Origin: Helicobacter cetorum
GTDB taxonomy: Bacteria > Campylobacterota > Campylobacteria > Campylobacterales > DZAY01
Direction of reading: 5' to 3'
DNA length: 44,990 nucleotides
Assembly: GCA_022729735.1 (NCBI GenBank)
Contig: DZAY01000020.1
Coordinates: 1 to 44,990 of the forward strand
Position numbers and translations under genes: made by a program. The notes beneath the pieces are model-generated. The model was not told the origin of the DNA. It worked only from the letters and a program-made list of their open reading frames with translations, and ran no database searches. Below, piece by piece: positions 8,918 through 17,188 of this stretch (positions are counted from its first letter, which is position 1; each line of letters starts with the position of its first letter).

Positions 8918-9716
8918 CTTTTGCCTCTGTAAAATTATCTTTGAAATTATCTCTAATGAATAAAAACTCTTCTAAGTGTTCAAAAAATATATCAACTAAT
9001 TTTGGGTCAAAATGCTCTCCTCGCTCTTTTTTGAAAAGCTCAAAAATTTGCTCATCACTCCAAGCTTCTTTATAACACCGACTACTTCCAAGTGCATCAA
9101 ATACATCAGCAATAGCAGTTATTCGTCCATAAATATGTATCTCTTCACCTTTTAAACCACGAGGATAACCTAAACCATTATATTTTTCGTGATGCTCATA
9201 TGCTACAATTGATGCCATTTTTAGTAATGGACGATTTGAGTGCGAAAGCATTTCATAACCAATTTTGGCATGGTTTTTCATAATTTCAAACTCTTCTTCA
9301 GTAAATCGAGCTGGTTTATTCAAAATCGCATCAGCTATTGCAACTTTTCCAATATCATGCATAGGACTTGCTTGTTTTAACATATCAGCTTCATCTTCAC
9401 TAAGTCCATAATAGAGTGCAAAAAGTTGAGAATACTCTGCAACTCTTTTTACATGATTTCCCGTCTCTTTGCTTCTACTTTCTCCAATTGCACCCATTGT
9501 AAAGACAACCTCTTTTTGAGTATCTTCTATCTCTTGTTTTAGTGCTTCAACTTCTGCAAATTTTTTTTGAAGTTCATCATACTCTTGCTGTTGTCTTTTA
9601 TCACTTCTTGCCATAATTTTATCTTGTCTTTGAATATCTTTAATAAGCTTTTCTGTTATCTTATTAAATTCACTCTTGACTCTCTCTAATTCAGAGATTA
9701 AAGAATTTTCAGCCAT
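8907..9716 (-). CDS. HD-GYP cyclic-di-GMP phosphodiesterase with N-terminal coiled coil
   Basis: A 269-residue soluble protein. Residues about 5-75 are a charged coiled coil; the HD-GYP domain follows. The metal-binding H120-D121 (MHDIGKV), the H150 helix (NHAKIGYEML), the H175-H176 pair (YEHHEKYNGLGYP), the GYP triad at 183-185 and D204 (IADVFDAL) are all present, so hydrolysis of c-di-GMP is likely. In the Pseudomonas Sia system the corresponding output is the diguanylate cyclase SiaD, bound through its stalk by unphosphorylated SiaC. Here the enzyme of opposite sign occupies that place, 7 bp downstream of the SiaC-like gene. The motif DKIMARSDKRQQ (residues 32-43) is shared with the next gene's kinase. 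Confidence 0.92.
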   Translation of the reverse strand: MAENSLISELERVKSEFNKITEKLIKDIQRQDKIMARSDKRQQQEYDELQKKFAEVEALKQEIEDTQKEVVFTMGAIGESRSKETGNHVKRVAEYSQLFALYYGLSEDEADMLKQASPMHDIGKVAIADAILNKPARFTEEEFEIMKNHAKIGYEMLSHSNRPLLKMASIVAYEHHEKYNGLGYPRGLKGEEIHIYGRITAIADVFDALGSSRCYKEAWSDEQIFELFKKERGEHFDPKLVDIFFEHLEEFLFIRDNFKDNFTEAKDGK

Positions 9717-9723
9717 GTAATTC

Positions 9724-10098
9724 CTATTTTTCTACAAGATTTATATTTAATCCTTCAAAATCAGCTATGAAATCTTCACCAGCTTCCATAGCACTCTCAT
9801 TTTCTCCATCATAAATCCAATTAATAGTGATTGAAAATTTATCTTTATTCTCATCAAACAAATCAAATAAATCAAAAAATAGTTTTGAGCTACTTGAGTT
9901 GAAATAACTAATTTCCATATTTACAACTATCTCTTTAGAGCTTTCTAAACTAAAATATTTTTTTAACCACTCCATAACAGGTTTATAAAACTCAAATGTG
10001 TTTTCTGGATAAGATTTACCAACAATTGAAAAAACTCCATCACTATTTAGTTTTATATCTGGAGTATATTTTGTAGCATTTAGAGTTAAATTTTCCAT
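9724..10098 (-). CDS. SiaC-like regulatory phosphoprotein (DUF1987)
   Basis: A 124-residue protein of the DUF1987/SiaC family: TPDIKLNSDGVFSIVGKSYPEN, the FYKPVMEWLKKYF helix and the EISYFNSSSSK strand-turn are the family core. Pseudomonas SiaC is phosphorylated on Thr68 by SiaB and dephosphorylated by SiaA; the equivalent position here is Ser68 within YFNSSSSK, so the phosphoacceptor would be a serine. The unphosphorylated form in Pseudomonas binds and activates SiaD. The gene lies 3 bp downstream of the SiaB-like kinase gene and 7 bp upstream of the HD-GYP gene, placing it as the connector between kinase/phosphatase and output. Confidence 0.88.
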   Translation of the reverse strand: MENLTLNATKYTPDIKLNSDGVFSIVGKSYPENTFEFYKPVMEWLKKYFSLESSKEIVVNMEISYFNSSSSKLFFDLFDLFDENKDKFSITINWIYDGENESAMEAGEDFIADFEGLNINLVEK

Positions 10099-10101
10099 AA
10101 A

Positions 10102-10647
10102 TTATCCTTTTTTATTAATATAAGCTTTTAATTGAAACAGAAATCTACCATTTTCAATGGCTTCAAATGAGTAATCAAACATATCACATCTTTTTGCTAT
10201 CTCATAAAAGCCTATTCCACCACCTTTTTCGTGTGTATTTTTCCCACTTTTTCTAAGTTCTCTATACCTTTTCTTTAGTTCATCAATAGTTAAACCTTTA
10301 ATTTCAACCAATTTTTCTGCTATTTTATCTTTATCTTCAGCTGATATTATATTTTGACTAAAAACATAATATTGTGATTTATCTTTAGTCTGTCCAACCA
10401 TAATAAGCCCTTGCGAATAAGCCACATTCCCATCTTTTGATTTTGAATAGTTCATCATATTTTGAGATAATTCTATAAAAATAGTAAAGATGTTACTTGA
10501 AACAGTCATTCCTAACTCATACTCAACAGCTTCTCTCTCAAGTGCTTCTGTCATGCTTGAAATCAACTCTTGTGATAAAAATCCACCATAAGTTAAAAAT
10601 ATAATTCCCTCTTTTTCCACAATTTTTCTAATCTCATTTAATTCCAT
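10102..10647 (-). CDS. SiaB-like protein kinase (DUF6272)
   Basis: A 181-residue protein resembling SiaB, the GHKL-fold protein kinase that phosphorylates SiaC. The N-terminus (GIIFLTYGGFLSQELISSM), the ATPase-like N box IELSQNMMNYSKSKDG near residue 60 and the glycine-rich HEKGGGIGFYEIAKRC near residue 140 match this family. It resembles anti-sigma-factor kinases, and would oppose the two SpoIIE phosphatases of the operon. It is flanked by the response-regulator gene (9 bp) and the SiaC-like gene (3 bp). Confidence 0.85.
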   Translation of the reverse strand: MELNEIRKIVEKEGIIFLTYGGFLSQELISSMTEALEREAVEYELGMTVSSNIFTIFIELSQNMMNYSKSKDGNVAYSQGLIMVGQTKDKSQYYVFSQNIISAEDKDKIAEKLVEIKGLTIDELKKRYRELRKSGKNTHEKGGGIGFYEIAKRCDMFDYSFEAIENGRFLFQLKAYINKKG

Positions 10648-10656
10648 AATTTTGTC

Positions 10657-11013
10657 CTATTGATTTAATTCTGATAAAGCATTAGCTAAATCATTTATAG
10701 AAACAGGTTTTTGTAAAACTTTTTTAACTCCAGCTCTTAAAGCCATTAATATCTCTTTTTTATCAACAATTGATGATATTAACATGATATTTGCTTTTTC
10801 ATTTAAACTCATAATTCTTTTTGTAAGCTCTATTCCATTTAGATTTGGCATCTCAAGGTCAAGCAAAACCCAATCTGGTTGAAACTCGGTGTATTTCTCA
10901 AGCCCTTCTAATCCATCACAAGCTTCAGCTACTACCTCATATCCAAGCTCTTTTATGATGGAGCTAATTTTTGTTCTTGAGAGTTTAGAATCATCAACTA
11001 CTAAAAATTTCAC
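10657..11013 (-). CDS. Single-domain CheY-like response regulator
   Basis: A 118-residue stand-alone receiver domain. The acidic pair D7-D8, the phosphoacceptor D52 (VLLDLEMPN), the conserved S80/S81 and K102 (LQKPVS) are all present. No output domain is attached, so it acts by binding another protein. It lies between the SBP/PAS phosphatase and the SiaB-like kinase in one operon; the histidine kinase at 7991-8917 is the likely phosphodonor and SiaB or the phosphatase a possible target, both by inference. Confidence 0.92.
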   Translation of the reverse strand: MKFLVVDDSKLSRTKISSIIKELGYEVVAEACDGLEGLEKYTEFQPDWVLLDLEMPNLNGIELTKRIMSLNEKANIMLISSIVDKKEILMALRAGVKKVLQKPVSINDLANALSELNQ

Positions 11014-11030
11014 ACATCTCTCCTCCTTTT

Positions 11031-13133
11031 TTAAATTCTAAACCCAATTAATGTTACATCATCATTTCTGATTTCTCCAGCTTGATAATTGTGTAACTCT
11101 TCTAAAAATATCTCTTGTTGGTCAGCAAAACTCTCACTATAACTATTTTCAATTATTGATAAAAATCTTTTTTTACCAAATGGAAAACCTTTATCTCCAC
11201 CATTTTGGTCAATATAACCATCAGTTGATATATAAAAACACATTCCACTTTTTACAGAAATTGTATGCTCTTTAAACTCAAAATTTGGGTTTGATTTGAT
11301 ATATCCAATTGAGTGTCTATCACCTTTGATAGTTTTTAAACTATCTCCATCGTGATAATATAGTGGAGTTTGAGCTCCTGCATATTTTATATATGAGTTT
11401 GATTTATCATAATATATGATAGCTCAATCAAACCCTGCATTACTAATACTCTCATCACTCTCTTGTTGTAAAATTTGTCTCATATTTTTATTAAAAATAG
11501 TTAAAATTTTTGCTGGTTCAACTGCTTCTTTTTGATATTTGATTTGAGATATAATTTGTCGCTCAATAGCTTTCACAAGCATAGTTACAAAAGCCCCTGG
11601 AACTCCATGCCCTGTGCAATCAATAACCATTAGAATTGCACTATTTTCAAACTCTTCAAAAAAGTAAATATCGCCACCTACAACATCTTTTGGATGCCAA
11701 ATAACAAAATAGTCTTTGAAATATTTTCTAAATAAATCATGAGAAGGAATTAATGTATGCTGAATTAATGAAGCATACTCTATCGATTCTGAAGTTCTTT
11801 TGTGTATCTCTTCTACCTCTTTTTTTGCAATTTCTAACTCTTTCAGTGTATTTTTCAAAACTCTTTCATTCTCTTTTTGCTCACTAATATCTGTAAAAAT
11901 TCCAATTAATCCCGCTGGTTTATTATTTGTATCTGCAAAACCATTTACAGAGTAGATTGTATGATGAACTACACCATCACTAAACACCATCTCTTGTTCT
12001 CGCCAAACGGAGCCAATATTTTGAATTACATTTGTATCTTCATTATGATAAAGTTTTCTATCTTCTAATGGTAAATAATCCAAATCCATAACAGTTTTAC
12101 CAATTAAATTTGATGAATCTATTCCAAAAGTTTCATTATAAGCTTTATTAAATCCTATAAATTCACCTTTTTCATTTTTATAAAAAATAGGACTTGGAAT
12201 TGAATCCATCAATTTTTTCATCAATAAATTTGAGTATTCTAACTGATTTTGAACTCTTTTTATTCTCCACATCCAATAAGCACTTCCAATAGCAATTACT
12301 AAAAAGAATGTGACAATTTTAATTATCAGTTCCCAATCAATTTTAGCTTCCAAATCAACACTAACCCATCTATTCACAATCTCATTTTTCTCATTTTCGC
12401 TAATGCTATTTAAACCTTTTTCTATAATATCTCGTAATATTGGATTATGAATTGATGTTGCAATTCGTAACTCTTTTGGAGCAAAAAGAGCATTATCTGA
12501 TATTCCAATAATTTTTAAGTTATTTAATCCATTGGTTCTAATTATATATGCTTCAATTGGCAAAATTCCTATTGTCGCATCTGCTTCACCATAAGATACA
12601 GCTTGAAGAACTCCTAAAGTATCTTTTCTCAAAGTCAATTTTGTATTTGGATGATGTTTTGTAAAGTAGTTGTGATTATAAAAACCATCTTCTAAAGCAA
12701 TATTTTTATCAAGTAAATCTTCAAATTTTTCAATTTTCTTATTGCTATCATTTCTTACAACAATACAGTGAGGCACAAATTGATAAGGTTTTGTAAAGTT
12801 TAAAAACTTTTCTCGCTCTTCATTTTTTACAATATTTAGCATAACATCAAGTCTATTATCTTTCATCATTGTCAAAAATTCACTCCACGAAGGTCCAGAA
12901 ATATACTCTATTTTTAAACCAACTTTTTTTGCTATTAAATTCATAAAATCGATTGATAAACCTTTTGGTTCTCCATTTTCATTAAAGTTAAATGGAGACC
13001 AAGTTAATTCATTATGAACTCTAATAGTTGGATTGCTATTTATATATTTTTGCTCTTGTGGTGTAAAATGAATAGTTGCATTTAGATTTAAAATAGCTAA
13101 AACTACAATAAACAAAACCTTAAGACACCTCAT
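11031..13133 (-). pseudogene. SBP-PAS-SpoIIE sensor phosphatase interrupted by an in-frame TGA
   Basis: A 700-codon frame broken by one TGA at 11424-11426 (codon 570). Order: signal peptide, SBP_bac_3-type periplasmic binding domain (about residues 25-260, with PTIRVHNELTWSPFNF and LDVMLNIVKNEERE), transmembrane helix (about 270-290), PAS domain (about 310-430), coiled coil, SpoIIE phosphatase domain (about 450-700). The stop follows SISNAGFD, where the paralogue at 3514-5100 has GFDGG, so a GGA to TGA change is the simplest explanation. The 130 codons after it are intact and include YAGAQTPLYY, STDGYIDQNGGDKGFPFG and RNDDVTLIGF. Truncation would remove the last metal-binding aspartate and probably kill activity. 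ATG 13133 is preferred to the TTG one codon upstream because AAAGG sits 6 bases before it. It leads the signalling operon and would be the SiaA counterpart. A sequencing error cannot be excluded. Confidence 0.85.
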
Positions 13134-13159
13134 CAAAAACCTTTTGTAAATATAAGAAG

Positions 13160-13165
13160 ATTATA
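13160..13165 (-). promoter_or_regulatory. Probable -10 box of the Sia/Yfi-like operon
   Basis: TATAAT on the minus strand, 27 bases upstream of the ATG at 13133. It is the only good promoter-like site I see ahead of the nine packed genes that extend to 3514. No convincing -35 box is visible. Confidence 0.5.
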
Positions 13166-13225
13166 ACTAATAGTTTCAAAAAACTTATTTAATTATTATG
13201 TCAAAAAATAACCATAAAATAACAG

Positions 13226-13600
13226 CTACTCTTTTATAAATTCCCCACATTCAGGTTTCCATTCACAATATACACTATCTTTTTCACTTGAATATGGTGC
13301 TTTTATAAATACAGCTTTGAAATCAGAACTACTACTATTTCTAAAGTAGTGAGCTTCCCCTTTATCACATCTTAAATAATCTCCAGCTTTTAAAACTACC
13401 AAATTTCCATCTACATAAACTTCACATTCACCTTCTAATGCTAAAAATGACTCTTCTTGATTTATATGTTTGTGTGTATCAAAATCTTGACCAGCTTTAA
13501 TAATGACAACTCCCATATCAATATGTGGTCCTTTTGTTAAATATTTTGGACCATTATCTCCAAATCTATACTGATGCTCACTCTCATTAGTTAAATACAT
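13226..13600 (-). CDS. Cupin-domain protein
   Basis: A 124-residue single-domain cupin. The first cupin motif gives H43, H45 and E49/E50 (DTHKHINQEESF) and the second gives H84 (KGEAHYF), a full metal-binding set. The ligand or reaction cannot be predicted: small cupins include isomerases, dioxygenases and sugar-binding regulators. GGAG precedes the ATG. It diverges from pepF, sharing an 87-bp intergenic region with a palindrome, and is followed by an 89-bp gap before the signalling operon. Confidence 0.85.
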   Translation of the reverse strand: MYLTNESEHQYRFGDNGPKYLTKGPHIDMGVVIIKAGQDFDTHKHINQEESFLALEGECEVYVDGNLVVLKAGDYLRCDKGEAHYFRNSSSSDFKAVFIKAPYSSEKDSVYCEWKPECGEFIKE

Positions 13601-13627
13601 ATTTGCTCCTTAATAATTTTTAGGTAG

Positions 13628-13671
13628 ATTTTATCAAAAAAACTTGATAAACTTACAAAATTGATTAAAAT
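13628..13671. promoter_or_regulatory. Palindrome over the divergent cupin/pepF promoters
   Basis: The inverted repeat TTATCAA-N6-TTGATAA lies at 13631-13650. Its right arm supplies a TTGATA (-35) spaced 16 bp from TAAAAT (13666-13671) for pepF. Its left arm overlaps TAAAAT read on the minus strand (13628-13633, preceded by TGA) for the cupin gene. A dimeric regulator bound here could control both genes. The operator role is inference. Confidence 0.4.
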
Positions 13672-13687
13672 TTTATAAGGAAATCGT

Positions 13688-15403
13688 ATGAATTGGGATT
13701 TAATTCCACTATATAAGAGTGAAAACGAGTTAGAAAAAGATATATCAAATATCATAAATATCGCAAAATCTTTTGAAAAAAGATTTCAAAGAAAGGTAAA
13801 AGAGCTTAGCGAAAATCAGTTTTTAGAAGCTTTAGAAACGTATGAAAATATTTTGGAAAGTGTTGCAAAAGTTATGACATACTCATATTTAATTTTTGCA
13901 ACTGATAGTTCTAAAGGTGCATTTTTAGCAAAATATCAAAAAATTTCAACAGAAATTGAAGAAAAGTTACTATTTTTCACACTTGAATTTAATAAGATTA
14001 AATCTGATAAACAGAACTCAATTATTAAAAAAAGCGAAAAATATAGTTACTTTTTGAAACTATTAAAAGATGAAAAAAAACATCAATTAAGCTTAAAAGA
14101 AGAAAAAATTTTACTTAAAAAATCTCTAACATCAGCCGAAGCTTTTAGTAGATTATTTGATGAGCATTTAAGTAGAATGAAATTTAAGTTTGAAGGAAAA
14201 GAGTTAAATGAAGAAGAGCTTTTAACACTTTTATATAATAAAGATAGAGATGTTAGAAAAAAAGCAAGTGAATCTTTGAGTCGTGGATTAAAAGAGTCGC
14301 TACATCTACTTAGTTATATTTTTAATATGGTAAAAGAAGATAGCAAAATTGAAGCTTCTATTAGAAAATATAAGCAAGTAGAAGATATTAGGCATTCTGA
14401 TAATAGAATTCCTAAGAAAAGTGTAGATGCTTTAATTAATACCGTAAATTCAAATTTTGATATAAGTATAGAATATTACAAGCTAAAGTCTGAAATTTTA
14501 GGTTTTAAATTAATGGATTATGATAGATATGCTCCAATTAATTTTGTAGAGAGTTCATATGATTTTGATGAATCAAAAAATATTGTATTAGACTCATTTA
14601 ATAGTTTTAATCCAAAATTTTATGAGATAGCAAAGTTAGCATTTGATGAAAAATGGATAGATGCTTTTCCAAAAGACAAAAAAAGAGGAGGAGCATTTAG
14701 CCACTCAAGCACAACAAAAACTCATCCGTATGTTATGTTAAATCATACAAATAAGCGAAAAGATTTATTTACAATGGCTCATGAATTAGGACATGCAATT
14801 CATCAATATTTAAGTCGTGATGTTGGATATTTAAACTCTGATACTCCATTAACCACAGCAGAAACTGCATCTGTATTTGCTGAAATGATACTTTTTGATA
14901 AGATAAAAGATACTTTGTCAAAAGATGAAAAGATAGCTCTTTATGCAGGAAAATTGGAAGATATTTTTGCTACACTGTTTAGACAGATAATTTTTACAAA
15001 CTTTGAGCGAAGAGTATATTCATTTGATGGAGAGTTAAAAGTTGATGATTTTAATAGTTTTTGGTATGAAGAAAATAGAAAAATGTTTGGAAAATCGCTA
15101 ACATTAAGTGAAAATTATAAAATGTGGTGGAGTTATATACCGCACTTTATTCACTCTCCATTTTACTGTTATGCTTACTCTTATGGTCAATTATTAGTTT
15201 TAGCTCTTTATGGACTTTATAAGAGTGGATTTCCAAATTTTGAAGAGATATATTTGAAATTTTTAAGCTCTGGTGGAAGTAAATCACCAAAAGAGTTGAT
15301 TGGAGAGTTTGGATTTGATATTGAAAGTAGTGATTTTTGGGAAATAGGAATAGGTGAAGTTAAAAGAATTTTAAAAGAATTTAAGGAGGTTTTAAATGGT
15401 TGA
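13688..15403 (+). CDS. pepF: Oligoendopeptidase F family (M3B) zinc metallopeptidase
   Basis: A 571-residue cytoplasmic M3B peptidase that cleaves short oligopeptides. The zinc motif HELGH is at residues 365-369 with the third ligand E392 in TAETAS, at the spacing typical of the family. The helical N-terminal half and the closing SYGQLLVLALYGLY and SGGSKSPKEL motifs are also family features. AAGGAAA precedes the ATG. The last codons contain the AAGGAGGT ribosome-binding site of the next gene, which overlaps pepF by 8 bp. Confidence 0.93.
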   Translation: MNWDLIPLYKSENELEKDISNIINIAKSFEKRFQRKVKELSENQFLEALETYENILESVAKVMTYSYLIFATDSSKGAFLAKYQKISTEIEEKLLFFTLEFNKIKSDKQNSIIKKSEKYSYFLKLLKDEKKHQLSLKEEKILLKKSLTSAEAFSRLFDEHLSRMKFKFEGKELNEEELLTLLYNKDRDVRKKASESLSRGLKESLHLLSYIFNMVKEDSKIEASIRKYKQVEDIRHSDNRIPKKSVDALINTVNSNFDISIEYYKLKSEILGFKLMDYDRYAPINFVESSYDFDESKNIVLDSFNSFNPKFYEIAKLAFDEKWIDAFPKDKKRGGAFSHSSTTKTHPYVMLNHTNKRKDLFTMAHELGHAIHQYLSRDVGYLNSDTPLTTAETASVFAEMILFDKIKDTLSKDEKIALYAGKLEDIFATLFRQIIFTNFERRVYSFDGELKVDDFNSFWYEENRKMFGKSLTLSENYKMWWSYIPHFIHSPFYCYAYSYGQLLVLALYGLYKSGFPNFEEIYLKFLSSGGSKSPKELIGEFGFDIESSDFWEIGIGEVKRILKEFKEVLNG

Positions 15404-15848
15404 GCAAGTTATTGATGATTTTGAATATAAAGAGTTGATGGAAGAAGGAATAGAGAGAGTTATAAACTATCTCTTCAAAAAAGGGATACACTTTTCTGTA
15501 TTGTGCAACATCTCTTTGATAGAGTTTAATCCAGATTTACCAAAATCTATGAAAAAAAAGTTTTCTCCTCTTACACTATTTGCATTAGCAGGTTACACAT
15601 TTGATACTGCTACCATTGATGAAGGTAACTTCATATTTGAAGCAGGTTTTGGAGAAGAGAATATTGGAAGTGTTGTTACTATGCCACTATTTGCAATTTT
15701 TCAAATATTAATAGGTGATAGTATAATATTTTTTAATCCAACAGCTGGAAATGATAATTTCAAAAAAGCTTTAGATGAACAAAAAGGTGTTGATAACTCA
15801 TATAAATCATTTTTATCAAACCCCGAAAATTCAAAATTTTTCGACTAA
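15396..15848 (+). CDS. Conserved hypothetical protein coupled to pepF
   Basis: I do not recognise a family for this 150-residue protein. It is acidic, has no signal peptide or obvious transmembrane helix, though residues 100-120 (PLFAIFQILIGDSIIFF) are hydrophobic, and ends in a polar tail. A near-perfect AAGGAGGT sits 6 bases before its ATG inside the end of pepF and the genes overlap by 8 bp, so it is clearly translated and coupled to pepF. nhaA follows 20 bp downstream. Confidence 0.8.
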   Translation: MVEQVIDDFEYKELMEEGIERVINYLFKKGIHFSVLCNISLIEFNPDLPKSMKKKFSPLTLFALAGYTFDTATIDEGNFIFEAGFGEENIGSVVTMPLFAIFQILIGDSIIFFNPTAGNDNFKKALDEQKGVDNSYKSFLSNPENSKFFD

Positions 15849-15868
15849 ATCTTAAACAAGGAGACATT

Positions 15869-17155
15869 ATGGCAATCAAGTATGTAGATATTTTTACAAA
15901 ATTTGTAAGACATCAATCTTTTAGTGGTGTGTTGCTATTTCTTGCAACAATAGGAGCATTAATCATTGCAAATTCTGAATATGGAACTCTATATTCAGAT
16001 TTGTGGCATAGTTATGTAGGAATTAAAGCTGGTGATTTTACAATTAGTATGAGTCTATCTCACTGGATAAATGATGCCCTTATGGCACTATTTTTCTTAA
16101 TGGTAGGATTAGAAATAAAGCGAGAGTTTCTACTTGGTGAATTAGCTGGAAGAGACAAAGCTATGTTTCCAGTTATTGCAGCACTTGGAGGAATGGTAGT
16201 TCCAGCACTTTTATATGTTTTTATTGTAAATCCTGAATTAAAAGGTGGATTTGGTATTCCAATGGCAACTGATATTGCTTTTGCTTTGGGAGTTTTGATG
16301 CTATTTGGAAATAGAGTTTCTCCAGCACTAAAACTATTTTTAGTCTCATTTGCAGTTGTAGATGATTTGGGTGCTGTTGCAGTAATTGCAATATTTTATA
16401 CAAGTGATATACAACTTACATATTTAACTCTCTCATTAGTTACATATCTTTTAATAATTGGTTTAAATCTAATGGGTGTAAAAAAGTTATTACCATATCT
16501 TCTATTTGGAATTGTGCTTTGGATTTTTGTATTAAAAACAGGAGTTCATGCAACAGTTGCAGGAGTATTATTAGCTTTAGCAATTCCAATTCGTTCTAAG
16601 ATTCCAGAAGATAGTTTTGTGCAATCATGTAGAAAAAATTTAGATGAATTTGAAAAAAGTGGAGACCCAATCCCACTATTAACCAAAAAACAGATAGATG
16701 TATTAGAAGATATTGCCGAAAAGTATGATAGTGTTCAAAATCCGCTCTTAAGATTAGAACACAATCTTCATGGCTTAATTTCTTATGTTATTTTGCCACT
16801 ATTTGCTTTTGCAAATGCTGGAGTAAAAATCGAAACCGATAGTTTAGCAGAGTTTGATATGCTACTTTTTGCAATCATTGCAGGTTTGGTAATTGGAAAA
16901 CCGATAGGAATATTTGCATTTACATATTTGGCAGATAAGTTAAAAGTTGCAAAAAAACCAGATAGTATGTCTTGGGGAGATGTATTAATTGGTGGATTTT
17001 TAGGTGGAATTGGATTTACAATGTCAATTTTTATAACTCAACTCGCATTTGTAGATGAAAATGTTATAGATGCTTCAAAAGTTGCTATTCTTGGTGCATC
17101 AGTTATTGCTGTATTAATTAGCTCCATTGCTATTTTTACTAAAAAGAGTGGTTAA
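15869..17155 (+). CDS. nhaA: Na+/H+ antiporter NhaA
   Basis: A 428-residue inner-membrane antiporter exchanging sodium for protons, with about 12 membrane helices. The ALMALFFLMVGLEIKREF stretch, MATDIAFALGVL (conserved aspartate of the unwound helix) and the double-aspartate FAVVDDLGAVAVIA that forms the ion-binding site are all present, and the GGIGFTMSIFI helix closes the protein. The cytoplasmic loop around residues 245-290 is longer and more charged than in E. coli NhaA. GGAG precedes the ATG. Confidence 0.95.
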   Translation: MAIKYVDIFTKFVRHQSFSGVLLFLATIGALIIANSEYGTLYSDLWHSYVGIKAGDFTISMSLSHWINDALMALFFLMVGLEIKREFLLGELAGRDKAMFPVIAALGGMVVPALLYVFIVNPELKGGFGIPMATDIAFALGVLMLFGNRVSPALKLFLVSFAVVDDLGAVAVIAIFYTSDIQLTYLTLSLVTYLLIIGLNLMGVKKLLPYLLFGIVLWIFVLKTGVHATVAGVLLALAIPIRSKIPEDSFVQSCRKNLDEFEKSGDPIPLLTKKQIDVLEDIAEKYDSVQNPLLRLEHNLHGLISYVILPLFAFANAGVKIETDSLAEFDMLLFAIIAGLVIGKPIGIFAFTYLADKLKVAKKPDSMSWGDVLIGGFLGGIGFTMSIFITQLAFVDENVIDASKVAILGASVIAVLISSIAIFTKKSG

Positions 17156-17159
17156 GAGT

Positions 17160-17165
17160 TATAAT
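17160..17165 (+). promoter_or_regulatory. Probable -10 box of mnmG
   Basis: TATAAT begins 5 bases after the nhaA stop codon and 29 bases before the mnmG start, giving a short leader of about 17 bases. Confidence 0.45.
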
Positions 17166-17188
17166 TTCAAAAAATTTTGGAGATGTTT

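Noticed and set aside
11031..11243. The 70-codon frame as a separate small gene
   Set aside because: It is in frame with, and continues, the interrupted phosphatase domain (STDGYIDQNGGDKG to DDVTLIGF), so it is the 3' part of that gene.
11424..11426. TGA read as glycine or selenocysteine by a recoded code
   Set aside because: TGA ends several normal genes here (cheV at 23732, the genes ending at 42721 and 43224), and glycine is the expected residue at this site, not Cys or Sec. A mutation or sequencing error is simpler.
17177..17188. Earlier TTG/ATG starts for mnmG
   Set aside because: They overlap or directly adjoin the only ribosome-binding site; the ATG at 17189 has correct spacing and begins the family's usual N-terminus.
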